From NCBI RefSeq assembly GCF_039994875.1, contig NZ_CP121196.1, positions 2,728,001 through 2,792,000 on the forward strand: a stretch of 64,000 bases of DNA. The letters are read 5' to 3'. A program made the translations under genes and the position numbers. The DNA is from Telmatobacter sp. DSM 110680. Lineage in GTDB: Bacteria > Acidobacteriota > Terriglobia > Terriglobales > Acidobacteriaceae. Under the pieces are notes generated by a model. That model was not told the origin of the DNA and ran no database searches. It saw nothing but the letters and a program-made list of their open reading frames with translations. Every line of letters starts with the position of its first letter. Within the stretch, counting starts at the first letter, position 1. Shown here piece by piece: positions 53,658 to 63,186 of this stretch.

Positions 53658-55792
53658 CTACACCCTTTGCAACTCCAGCACCTCAACCTGTCCTGGAAAC
53701 GCGATCCCCAAACCCTTTTTCCATGCCATCCGCTCAAATGTCCCCAGATCTTTTCCCGTCATCACCGATCGGGTCCGGTACCGCCCCTCCGGAATCAGCG
53801 GCAACTCCACGCGGGCCTCCGCCGCATCTGACTTGTTTCGAAAAAGCACCACCACGCCTTCGCCGCTCTTTGCCAACCGCGCGAACCCGTCCCAGGCCAT
53901 CGGCGATGTCTGTCGCCAACTTCCCAGAGGAAAGAAACTCTCGCTCAGCTTCACGCGTTGTCTTAGCTGCTTAAACCAGCGAATCTTCTCGCCATACCAC
54001 GCGCGATCCGCTGCTGTCAGCTTGCGCAAATCTCCGAGCAGCAACGGAGCGGACCCGATCGTCGTCGCAAAGCTCTCCGCGATCGTTGGCAACTCGGCAT
54101 GCAGGTTTCCGATCAGCATTGCCTCTACCGGCATCGATCCGGCGCGCGCGTAAAGCAACTGCCGTACCTGCAGCGGCCCCGCTGAATCCGGCTTCGTGTC
54201 GTCCACGTTGCTCATCCAGTCCAGATCGCCCGCCGCCAGCAGTCCCGCATCGATGATGTGTTTCTGTCCCCAAAGTTCGAACGTCAGATCAAGCAGCACC
54301 TCGGGATGTTTTGCATAGACCTCCGTAGTCATATCCTTGATGCCCTCGTAGATCCTGTTCAACGACTCTGCCCAGTCTGCATGGTCATGTCCCTTTGCCC
54401 AGCATCCCGGAGCCTCGCCGTACGCGTTAAAGATGGTCGTCAGGTCCAGCTTCGCGTAAGCCAGCCTGAAACGTTCAATCGCATCGTTGATCCGCGCCGC
54501 GGCCGCATGTCTGAACGGAGACGCCATGCACATCACCGCCTTCTGTCCCGCCATGGTCCACGTCGTCTGTTGCCTTCGAGGTCCAGCGCCGCCCAGTCTG
54601 GGTGCGCCTTGTAACACTCCGTCGTCATTCCAATCGCGGCTGGCGGAATCCATAGCCCCAGACGCATGCCCGTCGCTTCCACAGCCTTCAGAATTGGATC
54701 AAGTCCGCCCGGAAACGCCGTCAGATTAACCGCGTTGTCCCCGTACTCCTGCTGCCATCCATCGTCGATGGTGAAGATGTCTATTCCCATTGCGCCAGCC
54801 GCCTCGATCAGCTCCATCGAGATCTCCTGGTTGATGCCGCGCTCGAACGGCTCCCACGTGTTGTAGATCCACGGTGGCCCCTGCTTATCGATGCGCCGCT
54901 CCAGCACCGCGGCCGAATAGCCCGGCACCCGCCAGCGCGAATCATTGAACCCATCGTCCCGCCTGAACGGCAGCAGGGACGCGCTTGCCGTGGTGAACTC
55001 CTCGCCGGGTCTAAGCCTCCGCTCAAAGGGCATCACGTCCGTGTCATACATGGCGCTCACCCGAACGCTGTTCTCTGCATCCCACCCCGCCACTTCGGTG
55101 CGCTTCATATACCCCGGAACCTCGTTGAGGATGGCCACGCCATCCCCGGTTCGCCCGTTCACCACCATCACACACGCATCTTCCGAGCGCCCCGTATAGA
55201 AGATTTCCCGCGGAACCACGCCGTATTGCGTCCACAGCGTCATTTCGTTCTCAGGCCCGAGCCCCAGTTCCAGCGTCTCCACCATTAAATGTGTGATGCT
55301 GAGCGGGGCATCCCCCGTGTTCTTAATCACCAGGGACTTGCGGCACGCTCCATGCCCTGTGTAAATCGAGTAGAGCGCTGTTACCTCTAGCGGAATGTTC
55401 TTGTGCTTCATCCGCACGGAAAGAGACTGCCCGTTGCCTGTGCTTGCGTCGCTCACTCCCAGGAGCTCGAAGGCTCCGCTGTTGCTGTTGCACGGTTTCC
55501 CGTCACAGTTGAACGAAAACTCCGGCCGCGCCTTCGCGATATCTCTCCCAGGAACTAAAAGGTCTGTCTTTGTCGACTTGTTCGAAAGCTGTTTCGTATA
55601 CAAACCGATACCCGGACGGAACCCCACTTCGCGCCGAATCAGATCATTCCCCAACTCCCAGGCTTCGTCCTTCGGCTCTTCAAAGTCGCCATGCGGCTCG
55701 CCGCGTAGCGAGCGTTCGCACGCCATGCCTGCAACCAGCACAGCACCTGACCTGAGCAGATCTCTCCTGCTGAGCCTGTCTCCCAATCCCAT
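53658..55792 (-). pseudogene. GH36-type alpha-galactosidase, broken by a frameshift
   Basis: Start at the ATG at 55792 ('gggagaa' upstream) with twin-arginine signal 'LSRRDLLRSG'. The first part (419 aa to the shift) has the GH36 N-terminal beta-sandwich and the barrel start 'FTIDDGWQQEYGDN', 'FPGGLDPILKAVEATGMRLGLWI'. Near 54560-54575, after 'DLEGN', the reading passes to another frame and continues as 'TMAGQKAVMCMASPFRH' and 'AYAKLDLTTIFNAYG', where the Asp of 'KLD' is the GH36 nucleophile, to the stop at 53658. A single-base change restores one enzyme of about 710 aa. It is either a true mutation or a sequencing error at this site; all else looks intact. Confidence 0.85.
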
Positions 55793-56146
55793 TGCGTTCT
55801 CCCGTTTCTTCCTGGAAAGAATTCGCGCAAATCCTATCACGCGGAATATCCCGGGTGCGGCGCATAAGGAAATCCATGCAACACTCCGCTTATGTTTGAT
55901 GAACAGAGGAGGCAAACTTTCTTCACGCGCCGATGTTAGTACTGGCTAGTCGGCGAGTGTCCAATGATATTGCAGGTGAACCGGATTTTATTTGTCGACT
56001 TCAGTGAGCAAAGCGCTCATTGGCGACGTTCCTGTTAGTTTGTGGGTCGCTCGGAATGTATGTTGCACCGCCACCTCTTGCGGCAAAGCCGAAATCTGGA
56101 GCGTAATGTGAGTTGTGGAATAAAAGACCGAGGGAGGAAAGCTGCA

Positions 56147-57649
56147 ATGGACCGTCGCACATTTCTTGGTTCGGCTGTGGCGGCATTAGGAGCCGAGACC
56201 ATCGCTGGAGTTTCTGTCGCGGAGCCTCTTCGATCTGCAATGGCGAATCCCATGCCCCGGATACGCGTCCATTCGGATGGGCATCTTCTGTCAACGGAAG
56301 ATGGTCAGCCTTTCTTCTGGATGGGCGATACCGCTTGGGAACTGATTCATCACACTACACGCGAAGAAGCCAGCTATTATCTGCACACTCGAAGCAGGCA
56401 AGGTTTCACGGTAATTCAGACGGTCGTTTTATCAGAGTTCAATGGAATCACGGAGCCCAGCGCACTTGGACTGAAACCTCTTATTGATAACGATCCGCGT
56501 CGCCCAAACCCGGCCTACTTTGATCGCGTCGCTGAGATAGTCGACGAGGCTGCGGCGAATGGCCTCTATGTAGCGTTGGTGCCCATTTGGGGCGACAAAC
56601 TCACGGCGCCCTGGGGCAGTGGCCCCCGACTTTTTCGCCTGGACAACTTGAGCGATGCGCACTCATTCGCCAGTTACCTGGCGCAACGTCTCGGGGATCG
56701 AACCAACGTGCTCTGGATTCTGGGCGGAGACCGGCCCCCGCGACTCAAAGGGATGAACAACGACTATCTTCAGGAAATGGGCAGGTCAGCGGGCTTTCCT
56801 TCCGACCAGGACTGGACCCCCATCTGGCGCGAAGTGGCCAGCGGACTTGAAGAAGGGCTTGGCCGGAAGCCCATCATCGTCTACCACCCCCAAGGAGGGA
56901 AGGAGTCTTCATCGGTATTTCTTCACAACGAACCGTGGCTCTCCATCAATGGCATGCAGAGCGGTCATGGAGGCGGGCACGACATTCCTGTGTGGGAGTG
57001 GATTGCCCGCGACTATGCAATTACACCTGTAAAGCCCACCCTGGACCTTGAACCAAACTATGAAGATCATCCCTACAATCCATGGCCAGAGTGGGACCCG
57101 GCAACCGGATATTTTCGCGACATCGATGTGCGTAAGCAAGTTTATCGTTCGGTGTTTGCGGGCGCTTGCGGAGTTACATACGGCCATCACGCAGTATGGG
57201 GTTTTGCAAATGCGCGCAACGGAACTATTAATCACGCGGATCGCGACTGGATCGATGCGACGCAGCGCCCCGCGGGCCGTCAGATGCAGTATTTGCGCGC
57301 ATTAATAGAATCGCGACCATTTTTCAGGAGAATTCCAGACCAGTCAGTGATTCTCGGCGATGCTGGAATAGGCGGGGAGCATATGCAGGCAACGCGCGAC
57401 CGCGAGGGCAGCTATGCATTTGTCTACTTCCCCATCAACGATCTTGATGCAACGGTGGATTTAGGCAAACTGAAAGCAAGCAGAATTCGCGCTTGGTGGT
57501 TTGACCCGCGCACGGGAATCGGAACGCTGATCGGTGTGATGGATGGCGGGAAAGAAAAGCAGTTTCGCACGCCTTCCTACGGGCCCGATTGGGTGCTGGT
57601 CTTGGATGATGCATCAGCGGAGTTCCCCCCGCCGGGACTCTTGCGTTGA
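56147..57649 (+). CDS. GH140 (DUF4038) apiosidase-like glycosidase, Tat-exported
   Basis: 500 aa from the ATG at 56147 with 'gggaggaaa' upstream; the frame extends to 56042 but this part is not needed. 'MDRRTFLGSAV' is a twin-arginine signal. Family markers are 'PFFWMGDTAWEL', 'ILGGDRPPR', 'SINGMQSGHG' and 'LDLEPNYED', matching the DUF4038 barrel with a C-terminal DUF5060/collagen-binding-2-like sandwich ('AFVYFPINDLDATVDLG'). The Asp of 'GGDRP' and Glu of 'DLEPNYE' are the likely catalytic pair. Known GH140 members remove apiose or similar terminal sugars from pectin side chains; the exact substrate here is unproven. It is divergent from the alpha-galactosidase. Confidence 0.87.
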   Translation: MDRRTFLGSAVAALGAETIAGVSVAEPLRSAMANPMPRIRVHSDGHLLSTEDGQPFFWMGDTAWELIHHTTREEASYYLHTRSRQGFTVIQTVVLSEFNGITEPSALGLKPLIDNDPRRPNPAYFDRVAEIVDEAAANGLYVALVPIWGDKLTAPWGSGPRLFRLDNLSDAHSFASYLAQRLGDRTNVLWILGGDRPPRLKGMNNDYLQEMGRSAGFPSDQDWTPIWREVASGLEEGLGRKPIIVYHPQGGKESSSVFLHNEPWLSINGMQSGHGGGHDIPVWEWIARDYAITPVKPTLDLEPNYEDHPYNPWPEWDPATGYFRDIDVRKQVYRSVFAGACGVTYGHHAVWGFANARNGTINHADRDWIDATQRPAGRQMQYLRALIESRPFFRRIPDQSVILGDAGIGGEHMQATRDREGSYAFVYFPINDLDATVDLGKLKASRIRAWWFDPRTGIGTLIGVMDGGKEKQFRTPSYGPDWVLVLDDASAEFPPPGLLR

Positions 57650-57804
57650 GTCGGGTAACAGGCTATTACGGACATATCACTCGTTTTGTTGTTTCGGTGT
57701 TGTTTTCTCGGATGAATTGTTGGTAGAGAATTTCCATGGAAGCGGTCAATCTCCTGTTCGGGATCGCCGTTCACTATGTATATGTTACTGATTTGGTAGG
57801 TTTT

Positions 57805-57880
57805 TGGTGGACCTGATCGGGATCGAACCGATGACCTCTTCCATGCCATGGAAGCGCGCTCCCAGCTGCGCCACAGGCCC
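57805..57880 (-). tRNA. tRNA-Ala (anticodon GGC)
   Basis: 76 nt with an encoded CCA end. The acceptor stem begins GGGCCTG and ends CAGGTCC plus ACCA; the third pair is G-U (G3:U70), the identity element of tRNA-Ala. The anticodon loop reads ATGGCAT between CTTCC and GGAAG, giving anticodon GGC. The T arm contains GGTTCGATCC. All four stems pair properly. Confidence 0.95.
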
Positions 57881-58328
57881 ACTCTAGGGGATGCAACTCT
57901 CCTATTGTCTCCGTTTAGGAGGGGATTCGTCAAACACGGGAAAGCAATGAAGAAAGCCTTAGATCCAGTGTGTTTTTTGCCGTAGATGATGATCGAGTAG
58001 CAATCACCTGCGGGCTATCGACAGGCGCGACGGAAGTTCGCACTGGGAAGCCAGGGGCATTGGTATGGCCAAGGCAAAGTAGCCGAGCTGTTTAGGCGAC
58101 TATCTCCTCCCGAATGCGGTATCTGCGAAGGAATATAACCGTGACCGGGAACACTTTGGGGGTGTCCCGGTGTCTAAGAGAATAGGCGTGGGGCAATCGT
58201 GCTTCGCTCCCACGCGTCGGTGCCGTTCAATACCTCAGTGGATTTCCATTGGGGAGACGAGGCCTAAGCGATCGGACAATTGGCAGATGCCAACTATGCC
58301 GCTCATGCGATAACGTGGGGGGAACGGA
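57881..58328. other. Spacer between tRNA-Ala and the ECF sigma gene, about 450 bp
   Basis: No gene is supported in this stretch, and none in the 155 bp between the GH140 stop and the tRNA. The right end contains the ribosome site of the sigma factor ('gggggaacgga'). I looked for a copy of the tRNA 3' end that would mark an integrated element and did not see one. Confidence 0.4.
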
Positions 58329-59021
58329 ATGCAGGCGGATCTCACCATGGGTAATCTAGCTAGCGCGATCGCAATTCGATCAGAGGAAGCCGCACTGATT
58401 GCAGAACTGCAGGCAGGCTCAGACGAAGCGTTTGCGTGGCTGATCAACCACTACCACCAACCGATTTTTTCGCTGCTCGCGCGCATGGTGCACGACCGTG
58501 CGGACGCTGCCGACCTTACTCAGGAAGTTTTTGTAAAGGTGTTCCGTGGGGTGCGGCATTTTCATGGGGAGTCGTCTTTGCGCACCTGGATTTATCGCAT
58601 CGCGCTGCACGAAGCTTCGAACCAGAGGCGCTGGTGGATGAGGCACAAAGTGCAGGAGGTTCCGATTGAACAGGAGATGACGTCAAGCGATTTCGGCTCT
58701 TCCTGCAAGCTGAAAGAGACACTGATCGATCCGGCTGAGTCGCCGTTTGAAATGGCGATGCATCAGCAAAACCGAGAGATTGTTGAAGCAGCACTAAGCC
58801 AGGTTTCGGAGCCGTTTCGTACTACGCTCATCCTTCGGGACATTGAGGGCTTTGTTTACGAGGAAGTGGCTGAGATTCAAGGGGTGAATCTCGGTACCGT
58901 GAAATCGAGACTCGTTCGCGGACGAGCGCTTCTGAGGGCCATTCTTATGGAGTCTCAGCCGGGCAGAAAGAAAGCGACGCCTGCCGGGATTGAGATCTCC
59001 CTGGGAGAGGAGGCGCGATGA
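58329..59021 (+). CDS. ECF sigma factor (RpoE type)
   Basis: 230 aa from the ATG at 58329 with a 'gggggaa' site. Region 2 lies at about 35-105 ('RADAADLTQEVFVKVFRGVRHF', 'SSLRTWIYRIALHEASNQRR') and region 4 at about 155-210 ('FVYEEVAEIQGVNLGTVKSRLVRGR'). The C-terminal tail is short and charged. The stop overlaps the anti-sigma start as ATGA, the classic arrangement of a sigma factor with its regulator. Confidence 0.95.
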   Translation: MQADLTMGNLASAIAIRSEEAALIAELQAGSDEAFAWLINHYHQPIFSLLARMVHDRADAADLTQEVFVKVFRGVRHFHGESSLRTWIYRIALHEASNQRRWWMRHKVQEVPIEQEMTSSDFGSSCKLKETLIDPAESPFEMAMHQQNREIVEAALSQVSEPFRTTLILRDIEGFVYEEVAEIQGVNLGTVKSRLVRGRALLRAILMESQPGRKKATPAGIEISLGEEAR

Positions 59022-59701
59022 GCAACTGCAACTCTATTCAATCGAAGTTTTCTGATTATCTTGATGGCCGGTTAACCGGACACGAAATGCAGGATATTGC
59101 AGCGCATCTTGATGCATGCGGAGATTGCGCGGGTGAGTGGAAGGCTACGAAGGAGACGCAGTTATCCCTGGCCGCTCTGGGACCTGTTCAGCAGCCGGAA
59201 GACCTGCTGCTTCGCATCCGTGTAGCCGTGAGCCATGAGCGGGCACGCAGTCGAAGGCCTGTCTTTCAGTCTTGGAAGTTAGCTTGGGAAAATACCGTCG
59301 GGCCGTTTTTGCTTCAGGCTTCAGCGGGCTTTGCAAGCGCAGTCCTGCTGCTGGGTACAGTTACGGTGCTGGTGGGGATGTTTACCCGGCCAGAGATGGC
59401 CCGGGGCGAAGACGAGCCATTGGGCAGGGCGACTTCTCCACACTTTCTGTATCTCTCTTCCGCGGTCAGCAGCAACGACCAGATCCGCGAGGGGGGAGGA
59501 CCGGTGGTGGTTGAGGCCTATATCAACGGCCGAGGCGAAGTGTATGACTATCGCATCGTTTCTGGACCAGTCGATGCCAACACCAAGGCCCAAGTGGAAA
59601 ATCTGTTGCTGTGGAGTCATTTCGAACCGGCTCGTTTCTTCGGTCAGCCAGTGCGCGGGCTTGCAGTGCTTTCGTTCTCGGGGGTTTCCGTTCGCGGATA
59701 A
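59018..59701 (+). CDS. Anti-sigma factor with zinc finger and TonB-C-like periplasmic domain
   Basis: 227 aa, start overlapping the sigma gene stop by 4 bp. 'HLDACGDC' (about residues 31-38) is the HxxxCxxC zinc-binding anti-sigma motif. One membrane segment lies near 108-125 ('SAVLLLGTVTVLVGMF'). The periplasmic end (about 155-227) reads 'VVVEAYINGRGEVYDYRIVSG' and 'FEPARFFGQPVRGLAVLSFS', the strand-helix-strand pattern of the TonB C-terminal domain. An anti-sigma factor carrying this domain may contact an outer-membrane receptor or sense periplasmic signals directly. Confidence 0.85.
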   Translation: MSNCNSIQSKFSDYLDGRLTGHEMQDIAAHLDACGDCAGEWKATKETQLSLAALGPVQQPEDLLLRIRVAVSHERARSRRPVFQSWKLAWENTVGPFLLQASAGFASAVLLLGTVTVLVGMFTRPEMARGEDEPLGRATSPHFLYLSSAVSSNDQIREGGGPVVVEAYINGRGEVYDYRIVSGPVDANTKAQVENLLLWSHFEPARFFGQPVRGLAVLSFSGVSVRG

Positions 59702-59725
59702 CCTTTCCATTATCGTCAAAAGTCA

Positions 59726-59760
59726 GGCCCTCGCAGGTATGCGTGAGGGTCTTTCTTTTT
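59726..59760 (+). terminator. Rho-independent terminator after the sigma/anti-sigma operon
   Basis: CCCTC-GCA pairs with TGC-GT-GAGGG around a 4-base loop (a 2-base bulge on the right arm), with one G-C and one G-U pair extending the base. It is followed by TCTTTCTTTTT, a good U tract. It begins 25 bp after the anti-sigma stop codon. Confidence 0.75.
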
Positions 59761-59902
59761 GCGCATTTGACACGTCTAACGAGCAGTTTCCAAGATTACC
59801 CCGTTCAAATCGCATGGTTGCCGTGACGGCTAGAAACTTGGAAAACTGATTCAGGCCGAAGACCGATGAAATGCCGTAGACTTTTGGCAAGGTCCCAATT
59901 TG

Positions 59903-61684
59903 ATGCTATGTAGCTGTTCTTCAAAACTCGTCATTCCTGCCGCCGTTTTTCTTCTCGCTGGTCCTCTCACCTTCTCGGCAAACGCACAGGCATCCAGCAG
60001 TAACCAGCCTGCGCCGCGGCAGAGTTCTTCGTCCCAGTCTCTGCAGGAAAAGGCCCCTTCGCTGGTCGACCCGGCCGGTCCTACTATCTCGCTCGTGAGT
60101 TCCGAGCAGGTGTTTGTGATGGCCGCCGCGCTCAACGCCTGCGGATACGACGAGGGTCTCGAAGACAGTTCGCCCATCCGCAAACGTGTGAGGGATGAGA
60201 TCAACGATGCTCTGGCGAAGAGCGAAGATGCGCGGGCCAAACGCGACAAGGTCTGCCTGTACATTGCTCAGCACCGGCTTACCGGAACCGAGCACGATAT
60301 CTCGCAGTACATCTCCCTCGCGCTTTACCTCAGTCCGCCTCCCGCGCTCGAGACTACGGTGGAACTGACCGAGATGCCGCCTGATTCTACGCAGGTGGTA
60401 GAGATAGCTCCACTTCTGCGCGACTTTGTTGCGGCAGTCGATCTTCACGGGATCTGGTTGGCGGTCCATCACTCCTACGATGTGGAGACGGATCGCTTGC
60501 ACGATCCTCTCTCAAAGATGATCGTGTCGACTAACTTGTACTTGAAGATGCCGGCGACAACTTATGAGGGTCGTCGCTTCGTTGTGGTCATCGAGCCGCT
60601 GCTGTCACCGAAGATGGTGAATGCACGTGTCTATGGAACTGATTACGTCATCGTGGTATCGCCGGTTAACGGGTCGATTCCGATGAACGCCGTGCGTCAC
60701 ACCTATCTGCACTATGTCATTGAACCGTTGCTTTACTCTCGCAGCAACGCGATCGAGCGGATGCAGCCGATTTTGAAGGAAGTGCATGACACTCCGCTGG
60801 AGTTTCGGTATCGATCTGAAACGGTAGCGCTGGTGGTTGAATGCCTGATTAAGGCGATCGAAGCGCGCACCATGGATACTGGTATTCCCGAGTACAAGAT
60901 TCCCGCTGGTGTGGAGCGTTCTGATTTGCCGCGCTACGAGCATGAGCGCCAATTCACCGCCCAAAAGATGGAGGCCGTGCGCGTGGCGGCCGTGCATCAC
61001 GATATGACGCAGGGGTTTGTGCTGACTCAGTATTTCTTCGAGCAGCTGATCCAATTCGAAAGGGATGCCGTCAGCCTGCGTGACACCATCGGTGAGATGG
61101 TGTACGGGATGGACATTGAGCAACAGATACACCGCGCGCGTCAAACTGAATTTGACAAGCAAGCTGACGGCGACGTGCTGCAAAGAAGCAAGCCGCGTGT
61201 GCTCAGCGGGCTCGATTTGGCAGAGTCCAAATTGGCGCAGGGAGACTTCGCGACGGCCAACGCCATGGCGCACGCTGCGTTAAACGATCGCTCCGACACG
61301 CTGGATTCTGTGGCCCAGGAGGCACGCGCCAATTTCATCCTGGCACGCGTGGCGATTGTTACCGGACATCCCGACGTCGCTATTACTGATTTCCAAAAGA
61401 CGATTTCGACGAGCAAGGATCCGCGCCTGCTCGCGTGGTCGCACATTTACCTGGGGCGCATCCTGGACCTCGATTGCCATCGCGACCAGGCTGTCTCGGA
61501 GTATCAGGCGGCACTCGCATCCCGTGACGGGCAGCAGGATACGCGGTTGGCCGCTGAGCGCGGAGTAAAGGCTGCGTACGCAGTGAAAGGCCACAGTTGC
61601 GAGGACGACGCGGATGATTCTGGACCCGCGCCGCCGACAAAACCGGGGCCAGCTCCCGCGGCTAACTCTCAGAAGCCTCAATAA
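59903..61684 (+). CDS. Large secreted protein of unknown function, TPR-like C-terminus
   Basis: 593 aa from the ATG at 59903 (an in-frame TTG precedes it). Signal peptide about 1-30, then a Ser/Gln-rich spacer. The central region (about 60-430) is mixed alpha/beta with no catalytic motif I can name; 'VRHTYLHYVIEPLLYSRS' looks like a degraded metalloprotease helix without HExxH. The C-terminal third (about 440-560) has TPR-type helices ('GLDLAESKLAQGDFATANAMAHAAL', 'RLLAWSHIYLGRILDLDCHRDQA') followed by a Pro-rich tail. It stands right after the sigma operon and may be one of its targets. Confidence 0.75.
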   Translation: MLCSCSSKLVIPAAVFLLAGPLTFSANAQASSSNQPAPRQSSSSQSLQEKAPSLVDPAGPTISLVSSEQVFVMAAALNACGYDEGLEDSSPIRKRVRDEINDALAKSEDARAKRDKVCLYIAQHRLTGTEHDISQYISLALYLSPPPALETTVELTEMPPDSTQVVEIAPLLRDFVAAVDLHGIWLAVHHSYDVETDRLHDPLSKMIVSTNLYLKMPATTYEGRRFVVVIEPLLSPKMVNARVYGTDYVIVVSPVNGSIPMNAVRHTYLHYVIEPLLYSRSNAIERMQPILKEVHDTPLEFRYRSETVALVVECLIKAIEARTMDTGIPEYKIPAGVERSDLPRYEHERQFTAQKMEAVRVAAVHHDMTQGFVLTQYFFEQLIQFERDAVSLRDTIGEMVYGMDIEQQIHRARQTEFDKQADGDVLQRSKPRVLSGLDLAESKLAQGDFATANAMAHAALNDRSDTLDSVAQEARANFILARVAIVTGHPDVAITDFQKTISTSKDPRLLAWSHIYLGRILDLDCHRDQAVSEYQAALASRDGQQDTRLAAERGVKAAYAVKGHSCEDDADDSGPAPPTKPGPAPAANSQKPQ

Positions 61685-61721
61685 AGTTCCATCTGTGTGC
61701 CCGTCCGAGCAAATGAATTAG

Positions 61722-61743
61722 ATTGCACTGTTTTCAGTGCAAT
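61722..61743 (+). terminator. Hairpin terminator candidate
   Basis: A perfect 9-bp stem, ATTGCACTG with CAGTGCAAT, around a TTTT loop, lies 38 bp after the stop of the 593-aa protein gene. A T-rich stretch (CTGTTTTTG) begins 5 bases later, less tightly placed than in a standard terminator. Confidence 0.45.
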
Positions 61744-61844
61744 GCATCTGTTTTTGTGCAGAATCGAAGGCCTTGATTTTGGAGTTTGATCTTTATTTTC
61801 ATGCGTATACATCTGATTGGGTGAAGAAAAGAAGAACAAATGCC

Positions 61845-61858
61845 GGGGGGGAGGGGGG
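61845..61858 (+). other. G-run (7 G, A, 6 G) in a 300-bp spacer
   Basis: Two long G runs separated by a single A occur in an otherwise ordinary intergenic stretch (61744-62058) in which I see no gene. Such a tract could form a G-quadruplex with other G runs, or be a slippage-prone site. It is 200 bp from the 3' end of the convergent TPR gene. Confidence 0.35.
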
Positions 61859-62058
61859 TATCCCTCTCTGGCCGCCCCTTCGATGCTCCGGCCGTGGATT
61901 AGAACGGATTTGAACTACAGGTCTATGTTGCTCTGAAACGAGTAAATAATCTGCAAAATCAGGCGGACATTCTTCCTCGTGGTCTCAACGACTTACGCCG
62001 AGCGAAGCAAAGCGGCATGTTGACAGTGATGTTCGATCGCCGACCATTCAGGCATGGG

Positions 62059-62997
62059 TCACCGCACCATCGAGCCAATCAGAATGCTGTCGGGTTCTCG
62101 GGATGAACGTGGAGGTGTTCTTCTAATGCTCGCAATGCGGACTGCAAGTTCGGAAGCTTCCGCGGTTTCTCCGCTTTGTTCGAGGAAGGAGCGGTATTGC
62201 CTGAGAGCGGCGACGTAGGTGGGATGGCCCCAGCCAAGTTGGCCTTCCATCTCGGTGGTTCCGGCCAGCATCAACTCCGACGCAGTGCGATTGTCCCCGC
62301 TCTTCCAGTGCGCGTAGCCGAGCAGAAAATCGATGAGTCCAACGGGCACGCTGTTGATTGCGTAGTGCGCATGGGCGAGATTGAGAGCTCGATTGAGATC
62401 GTGAATGGCACCGGCGCATGCGCCCTTCGCGCACCGAATGAGTGAGAGATTGATCAGCGCAGACATCTGCTCCTCAGGAGTTGCGCCTGTCTCTGCAAGA
62501 TTAGGGTTCTCGGGAATCAGAATGCTGGCTGCCATTTCCGCGTCTGCCTCTGCGCTCGCCAGATCATGTCGTCCGTAGGAAATGCTGGCGAGATGCGTGT
62601 AGGTGACGCCGATTCCCACACGGTCTTTCGCATTCTCGTGAATCTCGAGCGCCTTCTGTTCCAATGGCTCAGCCTTGGAAAATCTACCCTGTTCGATGTA
62701 GAGGCTGCACAGATGATCGAGCGCTGCCGCAAAGGTGTTCCGATCTTTGGACTTCAATAACGCGATGGCTTTGTGATACGCGCTATCGGCGCTGGTGTAA
62801 CGCGCCGCGTCTTGATAGAGGATGGCCAGTTTGAGCCACGCGGAGCCGTCGCGATCTCCGGGCGCGTGATGCTGAGCAAATTCCTGTGCACTTATCTTTT
62901 CCGCGAATGGGTTGGTGTTCTGCTGCGCCGGCGTCTTGGCGCACATCACTCCGACCGCCGTTAATAGAGTTGCCGCGATCCTCATCCTGTTCCGCAT
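62059..62997 (-). CDS. Secreted TPR-repeat protein
   Basis: 312 aa from the ATG at 62997 ('agagaggtgaagg' upstream; a GTG three codons earlier is possible). Signal peptide about 1-25 ('AATLLTAVGVMCAKTPAQ'). Several tetratricopeptide repeats cover about 50-290, for example 'AWLKLAILYQDAARYTSADSAYHKAI' and 'ALDHLCSLYIEQGRFSKAEPLEQKAL'. Such proteins serve as protein-binding adaptors in the periplasm. It is divergent from the LytS-type kinase, 190 bp away. Confidence 0.8.
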   Translation of the reverse strand: MRNRMRIAATLLTAVGVMCAKTPAQQNTNPFAEKISAQEFAQHHAPGDRDGSAWLKLAILYQDAARYTSADSAYHKAIALLKSKDRNTFAAALDHLCSLYIEQGRFSKAEPLEQKALEIHENAKDRVGIGVTYTHLASISYGRHDLASAEADAEMAASILIPENPNLAETGATPEEQMSALINLSLIRCAKGACAGAIHDLNRALNLAHAHYAINSVPVGLIDFLLGYAHWKSGDNRTASELMLAGTTEMEGQLGWGHPTYVAALRQYRSFLEQSGETAEASELAVRIASIRRTPPRSSREPDSILIGSMVR

Positions 62998-63186
62998 GGC
63001 CTTCACCTCTCTGCTGCGCAGAGATTAGCCACATGCCGCACTAATTCCTGCCGCAAAGGGTTCAATCGATCTTTGCCGGGACGAATCGTTGGGCAGAAGG
63101 GCCGAATCGTAGATTGAAATTCTGGCGGCATGAATCTTTGCTTCACTGCTTTGCGTAGGCTCTATAAAGTGACCAAGGGGGATGCT

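Noticed and set aside
58141..58230. A partly self-complementary stretch near the ECF sigma gene
   Set aside because: Stem is short and interrupted, without a T run or other context.
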